64,000 nucleotides of DNA from Komarekiella atlantica HA4396-MV6. GTDB taxonomy: Bacteria; Cyanobacteriota; Cyanobacteriia; Cyanobacteriales; Nostocaceae. The notes below the pieces were generated by a model. The model was not told where the DNA came from. It ran no database searches and saw nothing but the letters and a program-made list of their open reading frames with translations. Shown one piece after another: positions 26,500-37,056 of this stretch (position 1 is its first letter; each line of letters begins with the position of its first letter). The position numbers and the translations under genes are program-made. The DNA lies in NCBI GenBank assembly GCA_019359395.1, contig JAHHHK010000012.1, forward strand, positions 145,676 through 209,675. Reading direction: 5' to 3'.

Positions 26500-26527
26500 T
26501 CAGTTTGTGTAACAAAACTTACTTTTA

Positions 26528-26555
26528 GTAGAGATGCGAAATCTAGCGTCTCTAC
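26528..26555. repeat. Small palindromic repeat copy downstream of tldE
   Basis: GTAGAGATGCGAAATCTAGC followed by GTCTCTAC is a diverged member of the GTAGAGACG palindrome family. It lies 28 bp after the tldE stop, where it could act as a weak terminator hairpin. Confidence 0.75.
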
Positions 26556-26569
26556 ACCGAATTATCAAA

Positions 26570-26893
26570 TTACCTATTTCTATAAACTGCATTAATTACA
26601 ATATCTTTGATAGTCAGGTAAATAATTAATAGCAACAATAAAAATTGCCCAAACTGAAGAATTGGATCTAGACGCCAGCCTTGAAACATTAAAATCAACC
26701 CATACAATAACAATATAATGAGCGTAAATATCACTTGGATAATGTAAAGTGCTAAAGCCCAACCTTCAAGTCTGGCTCCCCTTCGTACTAGCCAAACTAA
26801 CATGAAAATAAAGTAAGGGATTGTTAAAAGTAAATAAATAATTCTGATTAATCCGGCTACATTTATTCCAAAGTTAACTTGAGCTATCAGCAT
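26570..26893 (-). CDS. Small hydrophobic membrane protein, unknown
   Basis: A 107-residue protein with three probable membrane spans (about 15-37, 45-68 and 79-100) separated by short basic or polar loops (VRRGARLEG, GWRLDP). It is hydrophobic throughout. No family is recognised and it shows no linkage to a particular pathway. Confidence 0.65.
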   Translation of the reverse strand: MLIAQVNFGINVAGLIRIIYLLLTIPYFIFMLVWLVRRGARLEGWALALYIIQVIFTLIILLLYGLILMFQGWRLDPILQFGQFLLLLLIIYLTIKDIVINAVYRNR

Positions 26894-26987
26894 TTCTTAA
26901 AAATCCTGCTTAGTAATTACAAGCCATAATTTTGAACCTATTTACTAAGTAGGTTAGGTTTCGTCTATGGAAATCTAAAAGTTTTAA

Positions 26988-27024
26988 TGAAAATTGTTGG
27001 GTTAAGCACTAGCAAAACCCAACC
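26988..27024 (-). terminator. Probable terminator of the coiled-coil gene
   Basis: GTTGGGTT (26996-27003) and AACCCAAC (27016-27023) form an 8-bp stem. On the minus strand it is followed by AATTTTC. It sits about 30 bp downstream of the minus-strand gene ending at 27056. Confidence 0.6.
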
Positions 27025-27055
27025 TAAAATTCTTCTTCATCTGTTTTTAGATCCT

Positions 27056-28266
<1,211 letters not shown>

Positions 28267-28371
28267 TCAAATCTACCATCTCGCGCTCTGAGCGAGGGTG
28301 TTAAAGTCCATTGTTGTGGTGGCACGAGTTATGCTCAACTAGGCATTAGGAATTAGACTCCTAAACGTGGA

Positions 28372-28430
28372 TGCTGAACTTCCACTTGCGTCCCCACTTT
28401 CTTTGTGAAGGATTCAAGCGTAGTTCAGCA
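28372..28430. promoter_or_regulatory. Inverted repeat in the lgt upstream region
   Basis: TGCTGAACT (28372-28380) and AGTTCAGCA (28422-28430) are exact complements around a 41-nt loop that holds CTTCCAC and GTGAAG as possible inner pairing. It lies 70 bp before lgt and could be part of its leader. No known riboswitch pattern was recognised. Confidence 0.4.
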
Positions 28431-28501
28431 ATTGAGACGTAAAAAACCCCGTACTTAGCAAAGTGCGTGGACAGTTTATGAAATCTTCTAGGTAATTTTG
28501 C

Positions 28502-29374
28502 ATGGTACTGGATTCCACCTTGCCCTTGGCGTTTCAATTTACTTCTCCGGGCCCGATTCTGGTGAAAATAGGGCCAATAATTATCCGCTGGTATGGCTTG
28601 TTGATTGCCACAGCAGTGTTAATTGGTGTTCTTCTTTCTCAATACTTGGCAAAGCGCCGTAATGTTAATCCAGATTTGCTGAGCGATTTATTCTTTTGGT
28701 TGCTAATTGGGGCAATTCCCGGCGCACGGCTATATTACGTTTTGTTTGAGTGGTCAAAATATGCCTCAACTCCAGGAAAAATCATTGCGATCTGGGAAGG
28801 AGGTATTGCCATTCATGGAGCAATTCTAGGTGGCGTTTTGGCAGCGTTAATTTTTGCCAGACTTAAACAAGTTTCTTTCTGGCAACTAGCAGATTTGGTG
28901 GCTCCTTCGCTGATTTTAGGACAGGCGATCGGACGTTGGGGCAATTTCTTCAACTCAGAAGCTTTTGGCGGCCCTACTAATTTACCCTGGAAGCTATATA
29001 TTCCACCGGATAATCGTCCTTTAGAGTATGCCAATTTCGATTACTTTCATCCCACCTTCCTCTATGAATCTCTGTGGGATTTAATGGTGTTTGCGCTGTT
29101 GATTACGTTGTTTTTTCGGTCTTTATCTGGCAAGCCACGCTTAAAAGTAGGCACACTGTTTCTAGTTTACTGGCCAGCCTATAGCTTAGGACGTTTGTGG
29201 ATTGAAGGTTTTCGCACTGATAGCTTAATGCTAGGGCCCTTGCGGATGGCACAAGTAGTGAGCGGTCTAGGAATTGTTTTAGGATTAGTTGGGTTAGCTT
29301 GGCTTTACTTAATCAAACGCCCTTTACCCGATGTAGTTCCTCCCTCTAAGGCAGATGGGGAGAGTGGGAGATGA
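28502..29374 (+). CDS. lgt: Prolipoprotein diacylglyceryl transferase
   Basis: A 290-residue membrane enzyme that adds diacylglycerol to the lipobox cysteine of prelipoproteins. The Lgt signature [19 protein letters not shown] and [15 protein letters not shown] are present, with about seven membrane spans. The C-terminal tail after [10 protein letters not shown] is short and reads into repeat sequence (DGESGR). Lipoprotein candidates in this window include 11311 and the Tat protein at 41472. Confidence 0.95.
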   Translation: MVLDSTLPLAFQFTSPGPILVKIGPIIIRWYGLLIATAVLIGVLLSQYLAKRRNVNPDLLSDLFFWLLIGAIPGARLYYVLFEWSKYASTPGKIIAIWEGGIAIHGAILGGVLAALIFARLKQVSFWQLADLVAPSLILGQAIGRWGNFFNSEAFGGPTNLPWKLYIPPDNRPLEYANFDYFHPTFLYESLWDLMVFALLITLFFRSLSGKPRLKVGTLFLVYWPAYSLGRLWIEGFRTDSLMLGPLRMAQVVSGLGIVLGLVGLAWLYLIKRPLPDVVPPSKADGESGR

Positions 29375-29375
29375 G

Positions 29376-29573
29376 GGAGCAGGGGGAGTAGTGTTTCGAC
29401 TTCGCGGCAGTTGAGCGTAGTCGAAACTCAACAACCGGGGCATGGGGAGTGGGGGCAGAGGGGACAATGAGAAAATTATTAACTCTTGACCCTTGTACAG
29501 ACGCGATTAATCGCGTCTCTACTCTTGACCCTCGTACAGACGCGATTAATCGCGTCTCTTGACCCTTGACCAA
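29376..29573. repeat. Composite repeat block downstream of lgt, right arm of the long inverted repeat
   Basis: It holds G-rich text, CGACTTCGCGGCAGTTGAGC, then GACAATGAGAAAATTATTAA and two copies of the palindrome ACGCGATTAATCGCGT with CTCTTGACCC spacers. Read on the minus strand it matches the block at 24871-25023 closely and in the same order. The two arms enclose tldE to lgt. Confidence 0.88.
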
Positions 29574-29577
29574 GAAA

Positions 29578-29655
29578 TAAAAAATGCCCCAGAGTTTTCT
29601 CTAGGGCTTAACCAGGGTGCATCTACCATTACTCTCTACTAGGAAAAGAGGGTAA
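29578..29655 (-). ncRNA. Possible minus-strand small RNA with intrinsic terminator
   Basis: On the minus strand, GCCCTAGAG-AAAA-CTCTGGGGC (complement of 29586-29607, one mismatch pair) is followed by ATTTTTTATTT, a good intrinsic terminator. Yet no minus-strand gene lies upstream. A second hairpin is at 29631-29653 (ACCCTCT...AGAGAGT). A TTGACA box sits at 29684-29679, although no good -10 box was found at the right distance. The element lies antisense in the cobM leader. It is a prediction only. Confidence 0.35.
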
Positions 29656-29706
29656 ATCCGGAAAGATACTGAAGAAAATGTCAAACAAACTTTTTGAGGG
29701 ACTGTT

Positions 29707-30534
29707 GTGTGTTCTGATCAGCGTGAATATACTGAAAGTGTTATCTATGAAAAAACACGATATACTGTAGAACCGTCTGTGTATATTGTGGGAGCAGGCC
29801 CCGGAGATCCAGATTTATTGACGGTCAAGGCGCAAAAATTATTGGCTGCTGCCGATGTGATTTTATTCGCTGATTCTTTAGTACCTGAACAGATTTTGGA
29901 TGTTTGCCGAAAAGACGCGGAGATAATTAGGACTGCGAATCAGACTTTAGAAGAGATTTTGCCAATCATGATCGCAAGAGTACGATCGCACCAATCAGTT
30001 ATCCGCCTCCATTCCGGCGACCCTAGTCTCTACAGCGCCATCCATGAGCAAATGCACCTGCTAGCACAGGCAAAAATTCCTTTTGAAGTCATACCCGGTA
30101 TCAGTGCTTTTCAAGCCGCAGCTGCTAAACTCAAAGTCGAACTAACTGTTCCCGGTTTAGTTCAAACCATCATCCTAACGCGCATCAGCGGACGAACACA
30201 AGTCCCCGCTACCGAAGAATTAGCTACTCTTGCAGCACATCAAGCTAGCCTTTGCCTATATCTAAGTGCGCGTCATGTCGAAAATGCCCAAGCTAAACTA
30301 CTGGAACATTATCCAGCCGAAACCCCGGTAGCAATTTGCTTTCGTATAGGGTGGCCAGATGAAAAAATCAGAGTTGTTCCTCTTGACCAAATGGCAGATT
30401 GCACTCATCAAGAACAGCTAATTCGTACTACACTTTATTTGATCAGTCCAGCGCTCCTACCAGCAACAGGGCGATCGCGTTTATATCATCCCGAACATAG
30501 TCATTTATTTCGTTCATCTCATAATGAGCTGTAA
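29707..30534 (+). CDS. cobM: Precorrin-4 C11-methyltransferase
   Basis: A 275-residue SAM-dependent methylase of the corrin pathway to cobalamin. It has the N-terminal VYIVGAGPGDPDLLTVKAQKLL, the IRLHSGDPSLYSAI loop and PGISAFQAAAAKLKVELTVPG, matching CobM/CbiF. Translation appears to begin at GTG 29707 after GAGG. The first 25 residues are not conserved. No cobalamin riboswitch was recognised upstream. Confidence 0.9.
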   Translation: MCSDQREYTESVIYEKTRYTVEPSVYIVGAGPGDPDLLTVKAQKLLAAADVILFADSLVPEQILDVCRKDAEIIRTANQTLEEILPIMIARVRSHQSVIRLHSGDPSLYSAIHEQMHLLAQAKIPFEVIPGISAFQAAAAKLKVELTVPGLVQTIILTRISGRTQVPATEELATLAAHQASLCLYLSARHVENAQAKLLEHYPAETPVAICFRIGWPDEKIRVVPLDQMADCTHQEQLIRTTLYLISPALLPATGRSRLYHPEHSHLFRSSHNEL

Positions 30535-30618
30535 TCGAACTTCTCTGTACGGTGAAATCAAATTAACACAGCGATCGCCACTGTTAAGTTTGACAATTAC
30601 GAATTACGAATTATTTAT

Positions 30619-30972
30619 ATGCCATTAATTAAAGTACAAACTTCTGTATCTGCTCCTCAAAAAGCTGAAGTTGAGTCAATGCTTTTGAGTCTATCTGCCA
30701 AGTTAGCTAAATATTTGGGAAAACCTGAATCCTATGTAATGACTGCGTTTGAGCCAGGAATCCCCATGACATTTGCAGGGAATACTGAACCTGTTTGCTA
30801 CATCGAAATTAAGAGCGTTGGCACAATGAAGCCAGACCAAACTGAGGCGATGAGTCAGGATTTTTGCCAGCAGATTAATCAAACGCTAGGTGTACCTAAA
30901 AATCGGATTTACATAGAGTTTGCAGATGCCAAAGGTGCAATGTGGGGATGGAACGGTTCAACTTTTGGTTGA
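30619..30972 (+). CDS. MIF/phenylpyruvate tautomerase family protein
   Basis: A 117-residue protein of the macrophage migration inhibitory factor superfamily. Pro2, the catalytic base after removal of Met, is present (MPLIKVQTS). So are KPESYVMTAFEPGIPMTFAG and the C-terminal NRIYIEFADAKGAMWGWNGSTFG. It should be a keto-enol tautomerase acting as a trimer; the natural substrate in cyanobacteria is unknown. Confidence 0.9.
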   Translation: MPLIKVQTSVSAPQKAEVESMLLSLSAKLAKYLGKPESYVMTAFEPGIPMTFAGNTEPVCYIEIKSVGTMKPDQTEAMSQDFCQQINQTLGVPKNRIYIEFADAKGAMWGWNGSTFG

Positions 30973-31348
30973 TTGAGGAAATCACTTGATATATCAAGAA
31001 AAAGAAAATAGAAAGCAGTAGGTAATTAACTAGGCATAAATAAATTAAAGTTTGTAGTCAGGACTAAAGTCCTAATAATCCTTGTTTTGGGCGATGAATC
31101 TCACTTACGAACTAAAATCGTATTTTATGTTTAATTATACCTACCTATTTAAGAAGACTATTCTTGTAAAGAAATAAATTTTCCGTCGGAATCAATTATA
31201 TCAATTGACTTCTTGTTCGTGAAGCGAGTTAGGAGTTGACACAGCAGCTTTTTTAATTGATTTGTCATCTTTTTAGAAGATAAAAATTAATTTGACAGCT
31301 TGACTGTGTACTATGAAATAAAAGATATATCAATCATAGGATATTGGA
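30973..31348. other. Intergenic region before the H-NOX operon
   Basis: 376 bp, AT-rich. It holds a small palindrome CAGGACTAAAGTCCT near 31056 and should contain the promoter of the H-NOX/kinase pair. No gene or RNA was recognised. Confidence 0.5.
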
Positions 31349-31900
31349 ATGTACGGCTTAATAAACAAAGCGATTCGTGATATGGTGTGCGATCGCTTTG
31401 GTGAAGAAATTTGGCAGACAATTAAACAAAAAGCTGAAGTCAAAATAGATACTTTCTTAAGGATGGAACCCTATCCTGATGACCTAACTCACAAACTAGT
31501 GAAGGCGACAAGTGAGGTTGTCGGCTTATCTGGTGCAGAAATTATGCAAGCCTTTGGAGAATATTGGATACAGTATACTGGCAAGGCAGGCTACGGTGCA
31601 ATGATGGACATGGGTGGTGATACATTACCTGAATTCTTGGAAAATTTGGATGAACTTCATACTCGTCTTAGTATCAATTTTCCAAAATATGATCCGCCTT
31701 CGTTTGAGTGTACTGAAATAGAAGAAAATTCTTTAGAATTACACTACCGTTCTAGTCGTCACGGACTAACTGCAATGGTTGTCGGTTTGCTCAAAGGTTT
31801 GGGGACAAGGTTCAACACAGAAGTTAATATTGTCCAAACTCAAAATCGGGAAGAGGGAGCCGAGCATGATGCTTTCTTGATTGAGTATAAACCTAACTGA
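31349..31900 (+). CDS. Heme NO-binding (H-NOX) sensor protein
   Basis: A 183-residue stand-alone H-NOX domain that binds NO through heme. The proximal heme ligand is His104 in NLDELHTRLSINFP. The propionate-anchoring YxSxR motif is Tyr133-Ser135-Arg137 (LHYRSSRHG). The distal region FGEYWIQYT has the tryptophan seen in the well-studied Nostoc H-NOX, where an O2-stabilising tyrosine is absent, so NO selectivity is expected. The next gene, a matching kinase, begins 2 bp after its stop. Confidence 0.95.
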   Translation: MYGLINKAIRDMVCDRFGEEIWQTIKQKAEVKIDTFLRMEPYPDDLTHKLVKATSEVVGLSGAEIMQAFGEYWIQYTGKAGYGAMMDMGGDTLPEFLENLDELHTRLSINFPKYDPPSFECTEIEENSLELHYRSSRHGLTAMVVGLLKGLGTRFNTEVNIVQTQNREEGAEHDAFLIEYKPN

Positions 31901-31902
31901 CT

Positions 31903-33348
31903 ATGATTTCTCCTCAGTTCAGTCTTCCACCACAGTTGTTCGCAAAAGCCTTTCCATTTCATATTGTGTTCAATCGTGAAAGGAAGGTTGTCCAAGTAGG
32001 AGAGGTTTTGCAACGGATTCATCCAGACCCTTTAGTAGGCAGTTTAATTGAGCAAAAATTTCAGATTATACGTCCAAAGATTCAGCTTAATTTTATAGCG
32101 ATCGCCAAACGGCTTAGCTCTTTATTTCTGTTTGAATCTTTGCATAATAACATGATTCTTAAAGGGCAAATGATGTATGTTCCTGAGCAAGACATTATGG
32201 TTTTTCTCTGCTCTGTTTGGGGAAGTAATACAGATACTCTAACTAACTATAATTTGAAGCTGAAAGACTTTGCAATTCATGACCAGACTGTTGACTTATT
32301 TTTTTTGCTACAAGCTAAAAATACAGCTTTGGAGGATATTCAGAAATTAACAGATGAACTGACGCAGCGACAAGCACAGCTAGAAAATACGCTACAAATT
32401 CAGGAATATCTGGCTAAAACTGCCGAAACACAAGCACAAAAGTTAGAAAATACTCTCAAGGAGTTACAACAGACACAATCACAACTAATTCAAACTGAAA
32501 AAATGTCTAGTCTGGGTCAATTAGTTGCTGGTGTTGCTCACGAAATTAATAACCCAGTAAACTTTATTTATGGCAACCTCAAATATATTAATGAATACAC
32601 TCAGTATTTACTAAGTTTAATCCAGATATACCAGCAATTTTATCCTCAACCTCACCCGGAAATTGAAGCATTACTTAAAAAAAATGACCTAGATTTTATC
32701 ATTGAAGATCTACCAAAAATTTTATCTTCTTTAGAAGTGGGAGCTAAACGAATTCGTGATATTGTCCTAAATTTACGGAATTTCTCGCGACTTGATCAAG
32801 CTGAGATGAAATCTATTGATATTCATGAGGGTATCAATAATACACTGTTGATTTTGCAACATCGTCTAGAGGATAAATCTGGTTTTCAACCCATTGAAAT
32901 TATCAAAAAATATGGCGATTTACCTTTTGTAGAATGCTATGCAGGACAAATAAATCAGGTGTTTATGAATATCTTAAGTAATGCAATTGATGCTATGCGT
33001 TACCAAGAAGAAGTGTGTTCAAAACAAGGAATTGCCAAGCAATCCAGTCGCATTACCATCCAAACTCACGTAGAAAATCAACAGCATATAATTATCATTA
33101 TTAAAGATAATGGCTCAGGGATGACAGAAAACGTTAGGCAAAGAATATTTGACCCTTTTTTCACAACTAAACCTGTGGGACAAGGCACTGGTTTAGGATT
33201 ATCAATCAGTTATCAAATCGTTGTAGATAAGCATCACGGGAAAATAAAGTGTATTTCGGAACTTGGAGAAGGAACAGAATTCTGGATTGAAATTCCAGTT
33301 AAGCAAAAACCTGTCCAGTCAACTCCAGCTTTGAACAAGAAGTTATAG
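31903..33348 (+). CDS. H-NOX-associated histidine kinase (HNOBA domain + coiled coil + HisKA/HATPase)
   Basis: A 481-residue soluble kinase. Residues about 8-135 form an HNOBA domain (FPFHIVFNRERKVVQVGEVLQRI, LKGQMMYVPEQDIMVFLCSVW), the same domain that joins H-NOX to the cyclase in soluble guanylate cyclase. A signalling coiled coil follows (140-200). Then come phospho-acceptor His213 (GVAHEINNPVNF), and N and G boxes (NAIDAM, DNGSGM, GTGLGLSISYQIV). It lacks membrane spans. With the H-NOX gene it makes a NO-responsive two-component input. No response regulator lies next to it. Confidence 0.93.
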   Translation: MISPQFSLPPQLFAKAFPFHIVFNRERKVVQVGEVLQRIHPDPLVGSLIEQKFQIIRPKIQLNFIAIAKRLSSLFLFESLHNNMILKGQMMYVPEQDIMVFLCSVWGSNTDTLTNYNLKLKDFAIHDQTVDLFFLLQAKNTALEDIQKLTDELTQRQAQLENTLQIQEYLAKTAETQAQKLENTLKELQQTQSQLIQTEKMSSLGQLVAGVAHEINNPVNFIYGNLKYINEYTQYLLSLIQIYQQFYPQPHPEIEALLKKNDLDFIIEDLPKILSSLEVGAKRIRDIVLNLRNFSRLDQAEMKSIDIHEGINNTLLILQHRLEDKSGFQPIEIIKKYGDLPFVECYAGQINQVFMNILSNAIDAMRYQEEVCSKQGIAKQSSRITIQTHVENQQHIIIIIKDNGSGMTENVRQRIFDPFFTTKPVGQGTGLGLSISYQIVVDKHHGKIKCISELGEGTEFWIEIPVKQKPVQSTPALNKKL

Positions 33349-33380
33349 GATAGAGATCCAGTATCAATTCTGAATTTCTT

Positions 33381-34472
33381 ATGTCTGCTACGCCTCTTGT
33401 ATCTCCGGTTGACTCACACAACCCAGAAAAATCAGAACTAATTCCTCTACTAGGTGCTTCGGTTGTAGAGTTAACCGCTTGGGTGCAACAGCATGGACAA
33501 CCTGCTTATAGAGGAAAGCAACTGCATGAATGGATATATCAGAAGGGGGCGCGATCGCTATCTGATATTTCTGTTTTCCCTAAACAATGGCGTGCAGAAG
33601 TTGCAGAAATCCCGATTGGGCGCTCAACGATACACCACCGTGCTGTCGCACCTGATGGCACAATAAAATATCTACTGCAACTCGCAGATGGTCAAATTAT
33701 TGAAACTGTTGGCATTCCCACTTTTGGCGAAGGGGGAAAAGGCCCAAAATCCCGGCTGACAGTTTGCGTCTCTACGCAGGTAGGTTGTCCGATGGCGTGT
33801 GATTTCTGCGCTACTGGTAAAGGAGGCTACAAGCGTAACCTAGCAGTACATGAAATTGTGGATCAGGTGTTGACTGTACAAGAAGATTTTCAGCAACGGG
33901 TTAGCAATGTGGTATTCATGGGACTGGGTGAACCATTGTTGAATACTGAGAATGTCCTAGCAGCCTTGAAATCTCTGAATCAAGATGTTGGTATAGGAGC
34001 GCGATCGCTTACTATTTCAACAGTTGGTATTTGCGATCGCATTCGTCAATTCGCTCAACACCATTTGCAAGTCACTCTTGCTGTTAGTCTCCACGCACCT
34101 AACCAAGCACTGCGAGAAAAACTTATCCCCAGCGCCCGCGCCTATCCTTTGGAAGATTTACTGGCTGAGTGTCGGGAATATGTGGAAGTTACTGGACGCC
34201 GGGTTACTTTTGAATATATTCTTCTCGCTGGTGTCAACGATTTGCCAGAACATGCATTACAACTGGCGAAATGTTTGAGAGGGTTCCAAAGTCATGTGAA
34301 TTTGATTCCCTACAATCCTATCGAAGAAGTAGACTACAAACGTCCTAACCGCGATCGCATTCAAGCTTTTGTCAACATCCTTAAGCAACAACAAATTGCT
34401 GTTAGCGTCCGCTATTCCCGTGGGTTAGAAGCCGATGCTGCTTGTGGACAACTAAGAGCTAGTAAAAATTAA
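33381..34472 (+). CDS. rlmN: 23S rRNA (adenine-C2) methyltransferase RlmN
   Basis: A 363-residue radical SAM enzyme modifying A2503 of 23S rRNA and A37 of some tRNAs. The 4Fe-4S motif is CPMACDFC, preceded by [11 protein letters not shown]. The catalytic cysteine region near the end is [13 protein letters not shown]. Other blocks are [12 protein letters not shown] and VSLHAPN. Start ATG 33381. It follows the kinase by 32 bp. Confidence 0.95.
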   Translation: MSATPLVSPVDSHNPEKSELIPLLGASVVELTAWVQQHGQPAYRGKQLHEWIYQKGARSLSDISVFPKQWRAEVAEIPIGRSTIHHRAVAPDGTIKYLLQLADGQIIETVGIPTFGEGGKGPKSRLTVCVSTQVGCPMACDFCATGKGGYKRNLAVHEIVDQVLTVQEDFQQRVSNVVFMGLGEPLLNTENVLAALKSLNQDVGIGARSLTISTVGICDRIRQFAQHHLQVTLAVSLHAPNQALREKLIPSARAYPLEDLLAECREYVEVTGRRVTFEYILLAGVNDLPEHALQLAKCLRGFQSHVNLIPYNPIEEVDYKRPNRDRIQAFVNILKQQQIAVSVRYSRGLEADAACGQLRASKN

Positions 34473-34489
34473 CTGTGTAATGACTAAGA

Positions 34490-34507
34490 TTTGAGCGATC
34501 GCTCAAA
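34490..34507. other. 18-bp palindrome centred on a HIP1 octamer
   Basis: TTTGAGCGATCGCTCAAA is a perfect palindrome with the HIP1 core GCGATCGC, located just after rlmN. It could form a short hairpin or simply be an extended HIP1 site. Confidence 0.6.
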
Positions 34508-34540
34508 CTAATCTATAACAATTAAGGAGAAAATTGCATT

Positions 34541-35014
34541 GTGAATGGCTCATTTATCTCTAAGTCAGGGCTACTATTGATCATTCTTACAACAGTTTTG
34601 CCAATTAATTATCCTGCTCATGGACAAATAATTGAGACGAATCCTCAAAGGCAAAACTCATTTTCAGAAAGAATCAGACAACAACAAGAAGAACGAGATC
34701 AGCAAATACAAGAGCAAGTCAAGAAAACATGGCTACAGTTATATATTCAAGAACCACAACAACAGCAACAGCAACTAAGATTACAGCAACGAGAGTTTAG
34801 CCAACAACGCCAACAAATGAGACAACAGCAACAATTTAGACAGCAACAGCAACAAATGAGACAACAGCAGCAAGAATTTAGCCGACAGCAACAATTGAGA
34901 TTACAACAGCAAGAAGTGAGACGGCAACAAGAATTTAGACGACAACAAGAATTTAGCCGACAGCAACAATTTAGACTACAGCAACAATTTAGACGACAGC
35001 AAGAAAATCTGTGA
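34541..35014 (+). CDS. Exported Gln/Arg-rich low-complexity protein
   Basis: A 157-residue protein starting at GTG with AAGGAG upstream. It has a signal peptide (about 1-29: SGLLLIILTTVLPINYPAHG). The remainder is dominated by Gln and Arg in loose REFRQQQQ-like repeats, which is coiled-coil or disordered. It is likely periplasmic or extracellular. No family or function is recognised. The repeats are CAACAG/CAGCAA-type codons and may vary in length between strains. Confidence 0.65.
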   Translation: MNGSFISKSGLLLIILTTVLPINYPAHGQIIETNPQRQNSFSERIRQQQEERDQQIQEQVKKTWLQLYIQEPQQQQQQLRLQQREFSQQRQQMRQQQQFRQQQQQMRQQQQEFSRQQQLRLQQQEVRRQQEFRRQQEFSRQQQFRLQQQFRRQQENL

Positions 35015-35168
35015 AGTATCCAGAGTTCCTGATCAGGAGCAATCTCTGTAAAACTTTATCTAGCTTGTTGACGGACTCATACGAGTCTACAACTATCTTT
35101 TCAATATTCCACTGCTTTAATAATGTTGTTTATGATACAGTAAGCCTTAATAATATCATTGATTACTT

Positions 35169-35203
35169 TCCCCTCTGCCCAATTAGGTATGAGGGGATTT
35201 TAT
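35169..35203 (+). terminator. Probable Rho-independent terminator
   Basis: TCCCCTC (35169-35175) pairs with GAGGGGA (35191-35197) around a 15-nt loop and is followed by TTTTATAT. It would end the Gln-rich protein transcript 155 bp upstream. Confidence 0.7.
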
Positions 35204-35884
35204 ATGGCGATCGCTGTATCGCTTATAACTATTGACATGACACAAATACTTGCAAATATATCGTCTATCTGTAGATAGATATTAGTATTTCAAAAAGCAC
35301 AGTGAACTATCTATACAATTCAAATTTATATATATTCAGGAATATTTTAGAGATGTATCGACATAATGATTCATAGCCCTCAAACATGATTTAGTGTTGC
35401 TACTACGCCATTTTGAGATTTTTAATTTGAATTCATCAACAATTTCTACAAATAGATCCACCGCTAATTCTCAGAAAAAGTCTTGCCCTATGTGACAAAT
35501 AATTGTATTGTTAAAGGTGGTTTTCTCAAAAGCGCGAACCAAACAAAATTTTCTGGTTTAACTTCGCACCTTATTATGTTGCTAAGAATGCTGAACTGAG
35601 AATAATCCAAACAATAATCAAGTGGGGTTAATGCTTATTTTTTTAGTTCAAATAAACCAAAAGTATTGGTTAAGCTTATACTTTTAGTTTATCAATAACC
35701 CCAATAAAATTTTATCTATAGTCAATGATTACCTAATATAGTCTTGAGACAGCAAGACGATTTCTTGCTGAAAATTTAAAATGAATTTACTGTTAGTAAT
35801 CAAAGTTTTCATATGTAAGGTAGGTAGCTTAAATTACCATTTTACGTACTAAAATATTACATATTTATTTAAGTGAGGAAGGTG
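35204..35884. other. AT-rich intergenic region before the polysaccharide cluster
   Basis: About 680 bp without a convincing gene. It has one HIP1 site (35207) and a structured patch at 35622-35705, where TGGGGTTA and TAACCCCA enclose an inner hairpin AACCAA...TTGGTT and two similar AT-rich stretches. It should contain the promoter of the glycosyltransferase cluster. Confidence 0.5.
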
Positions 35885-37015
35885 ATGAACATTCATATTT
35901 ACTTACCCCAATTTCCAGCATTTGGAGACAAAATTACCGATGGAATGACAAAGTCTATACATGGCTTGTCTTCAGGGCTTGCATCTCATGGAGTTCAAGT
36001 TACAATATTGTGCGAAGGTAAAGAAGACAGTTTTTTTCAATCAAATACTGGTTATGCAATTAAGTGTTTTGCCCACAAAAATAAATCACACAAATTTGAA
36101 ATTCCATCTGGTTTAAAGCAGTATATTGCTCAGGAAATAAAGAACTCTATTATAATTATTAATGGAATATTTTATTTAAAAAGTTATCTTTTATCACGTT
36201 TATGTAAAAAAAATGCTATTCCATACATAATTGCACCTCATGATCCTTATCATCCATCTATTTTTAATAAAAATGCCCATCTTAAATGGTCTTATTGGTA
36301 TCTCATAGAAAAACGTCTATTGCAGCAAGCAAATGCTATTCAAGTTTTAGATATTCGCCATGCTAAATGGTTGGAACGTTTAAATGTTCATACCCTAGCT
36401 ATAGAAACGCCTAATGGCTTCTCACCTGATGATGTACATTCTGAATCTTCACTTAGTTGGACAGAGGTAGGAATTCCTAAACTTTTATTTTTAGGGCGTA
36501 TCGATGCCCATAATAAAGGTTTGGATATTTTAATTGATGCATTTAAGGAAGTACTAGAAACGATAGATGCTAAACTTTTTATTCAAGGGCCTGATTGGGG
36601 AGATAAAAATAAATTACAAAAGAGAGCTACTCAGCTTTCTATATTAGAAAAAGTTTCTTTTGTTGAGCCAAACTATAATCAATCTTCTTCATCAATAATC
36701 GCTGAATACGACATTTTCTGTCTAGCCTCCCGTTTTGAAGGATTTAGCTTAGCCGCTCTAGAAGCAATGCTAGCAGGTCGAGTATTGTTAGTTTCAGAAG
36801 TTGCTGGCATTGCAAATTATGTTCAGGCAAGTGGTTGTGGGGTTGTGGTCAAGCCAGATGTATTATCAATCAAAGAAGGATTAGTAAAATTATTGAAGTC
36901 TCGTCCAAATTGGCAAGAGATGGGATTGCGTGGACGGCGTTATGCACTTGAACATCTGCAATGGAATCAAATAGCAGGTAATGCTTTAGAAGATTATAAA
37001 ACGCTTATTAAATAG
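35885..37015 (+). CDS. Glycosyltransferase family 4 (GT-B)
   Basis: A 376-residue glycosyltransferase. The N-terminal domain begins MNIHIYLPQFPAFGDKITDG. The C-terminal nucleotide-sugar domain begins KLLFLGRIDAHNKGLDILI and has the retaining E-x7-E motif in SRFEGFSLAALEAMLAG. ATG 35885 is preferred over GTG 35873 because GAGGAAGG precedes it at good spacing. It heads a three-gene surface polysaccharide cluster. The sugar and acceptor are unknown. Confidence 0.88.
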   Translation: MNIHIYLPQFPAFGDKITDGMTKSIHGLSSGLASHGVQVTILCEGKEDSFFQSNTGYAIKCFAHKNKSHKFEIPSGLKQYIAQEIKNSIIIINGIFYLKSYLLSRLCKKNAIPYIIAPHDPYHPSIFNKNAHLKWSYWYLIEKRLLQQANAIQVLDIRHAKWLERLNVHTLAIETPNGFSPDDVHSESSLSWTEVGIPKLLFLGRIDAHNKGLDILIDAFKEVLETIDAKLFIQGPDWGDKNKLQKRATQLSILEKVSFVEPNYNQSSSSIIAEYDIFCLASRFEGFSLAALEAMLAGRVLLVSEVAGIANYVQASGCGVVVKPDVLSIKEGLVKLLKSRPNWQEMGLRGRRYALEHLQWNQIAGNALEDYKTLIK

Positions 37016-37056
37016 AATTTAAATTTGTTTGAGTTAAAAATAATAAAAGTCACCTA

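Noticed and set aside
29346..29573. Minus-strand open frame after lgt
   Set aside because: It consists of the inverted repeat arm and palindromes.
29585..29706. Cobalamin riboswitch before cobM
   Set aside because: No B12-box-like sequence was found; the hairpins favour a minus-strand element.
35011..35235. Possible 74-residue plus-strand gene
   Set aside because: It spans a terminator-like hairpin and a HIP1 site, with no ribosome binding site or recognisable protein.
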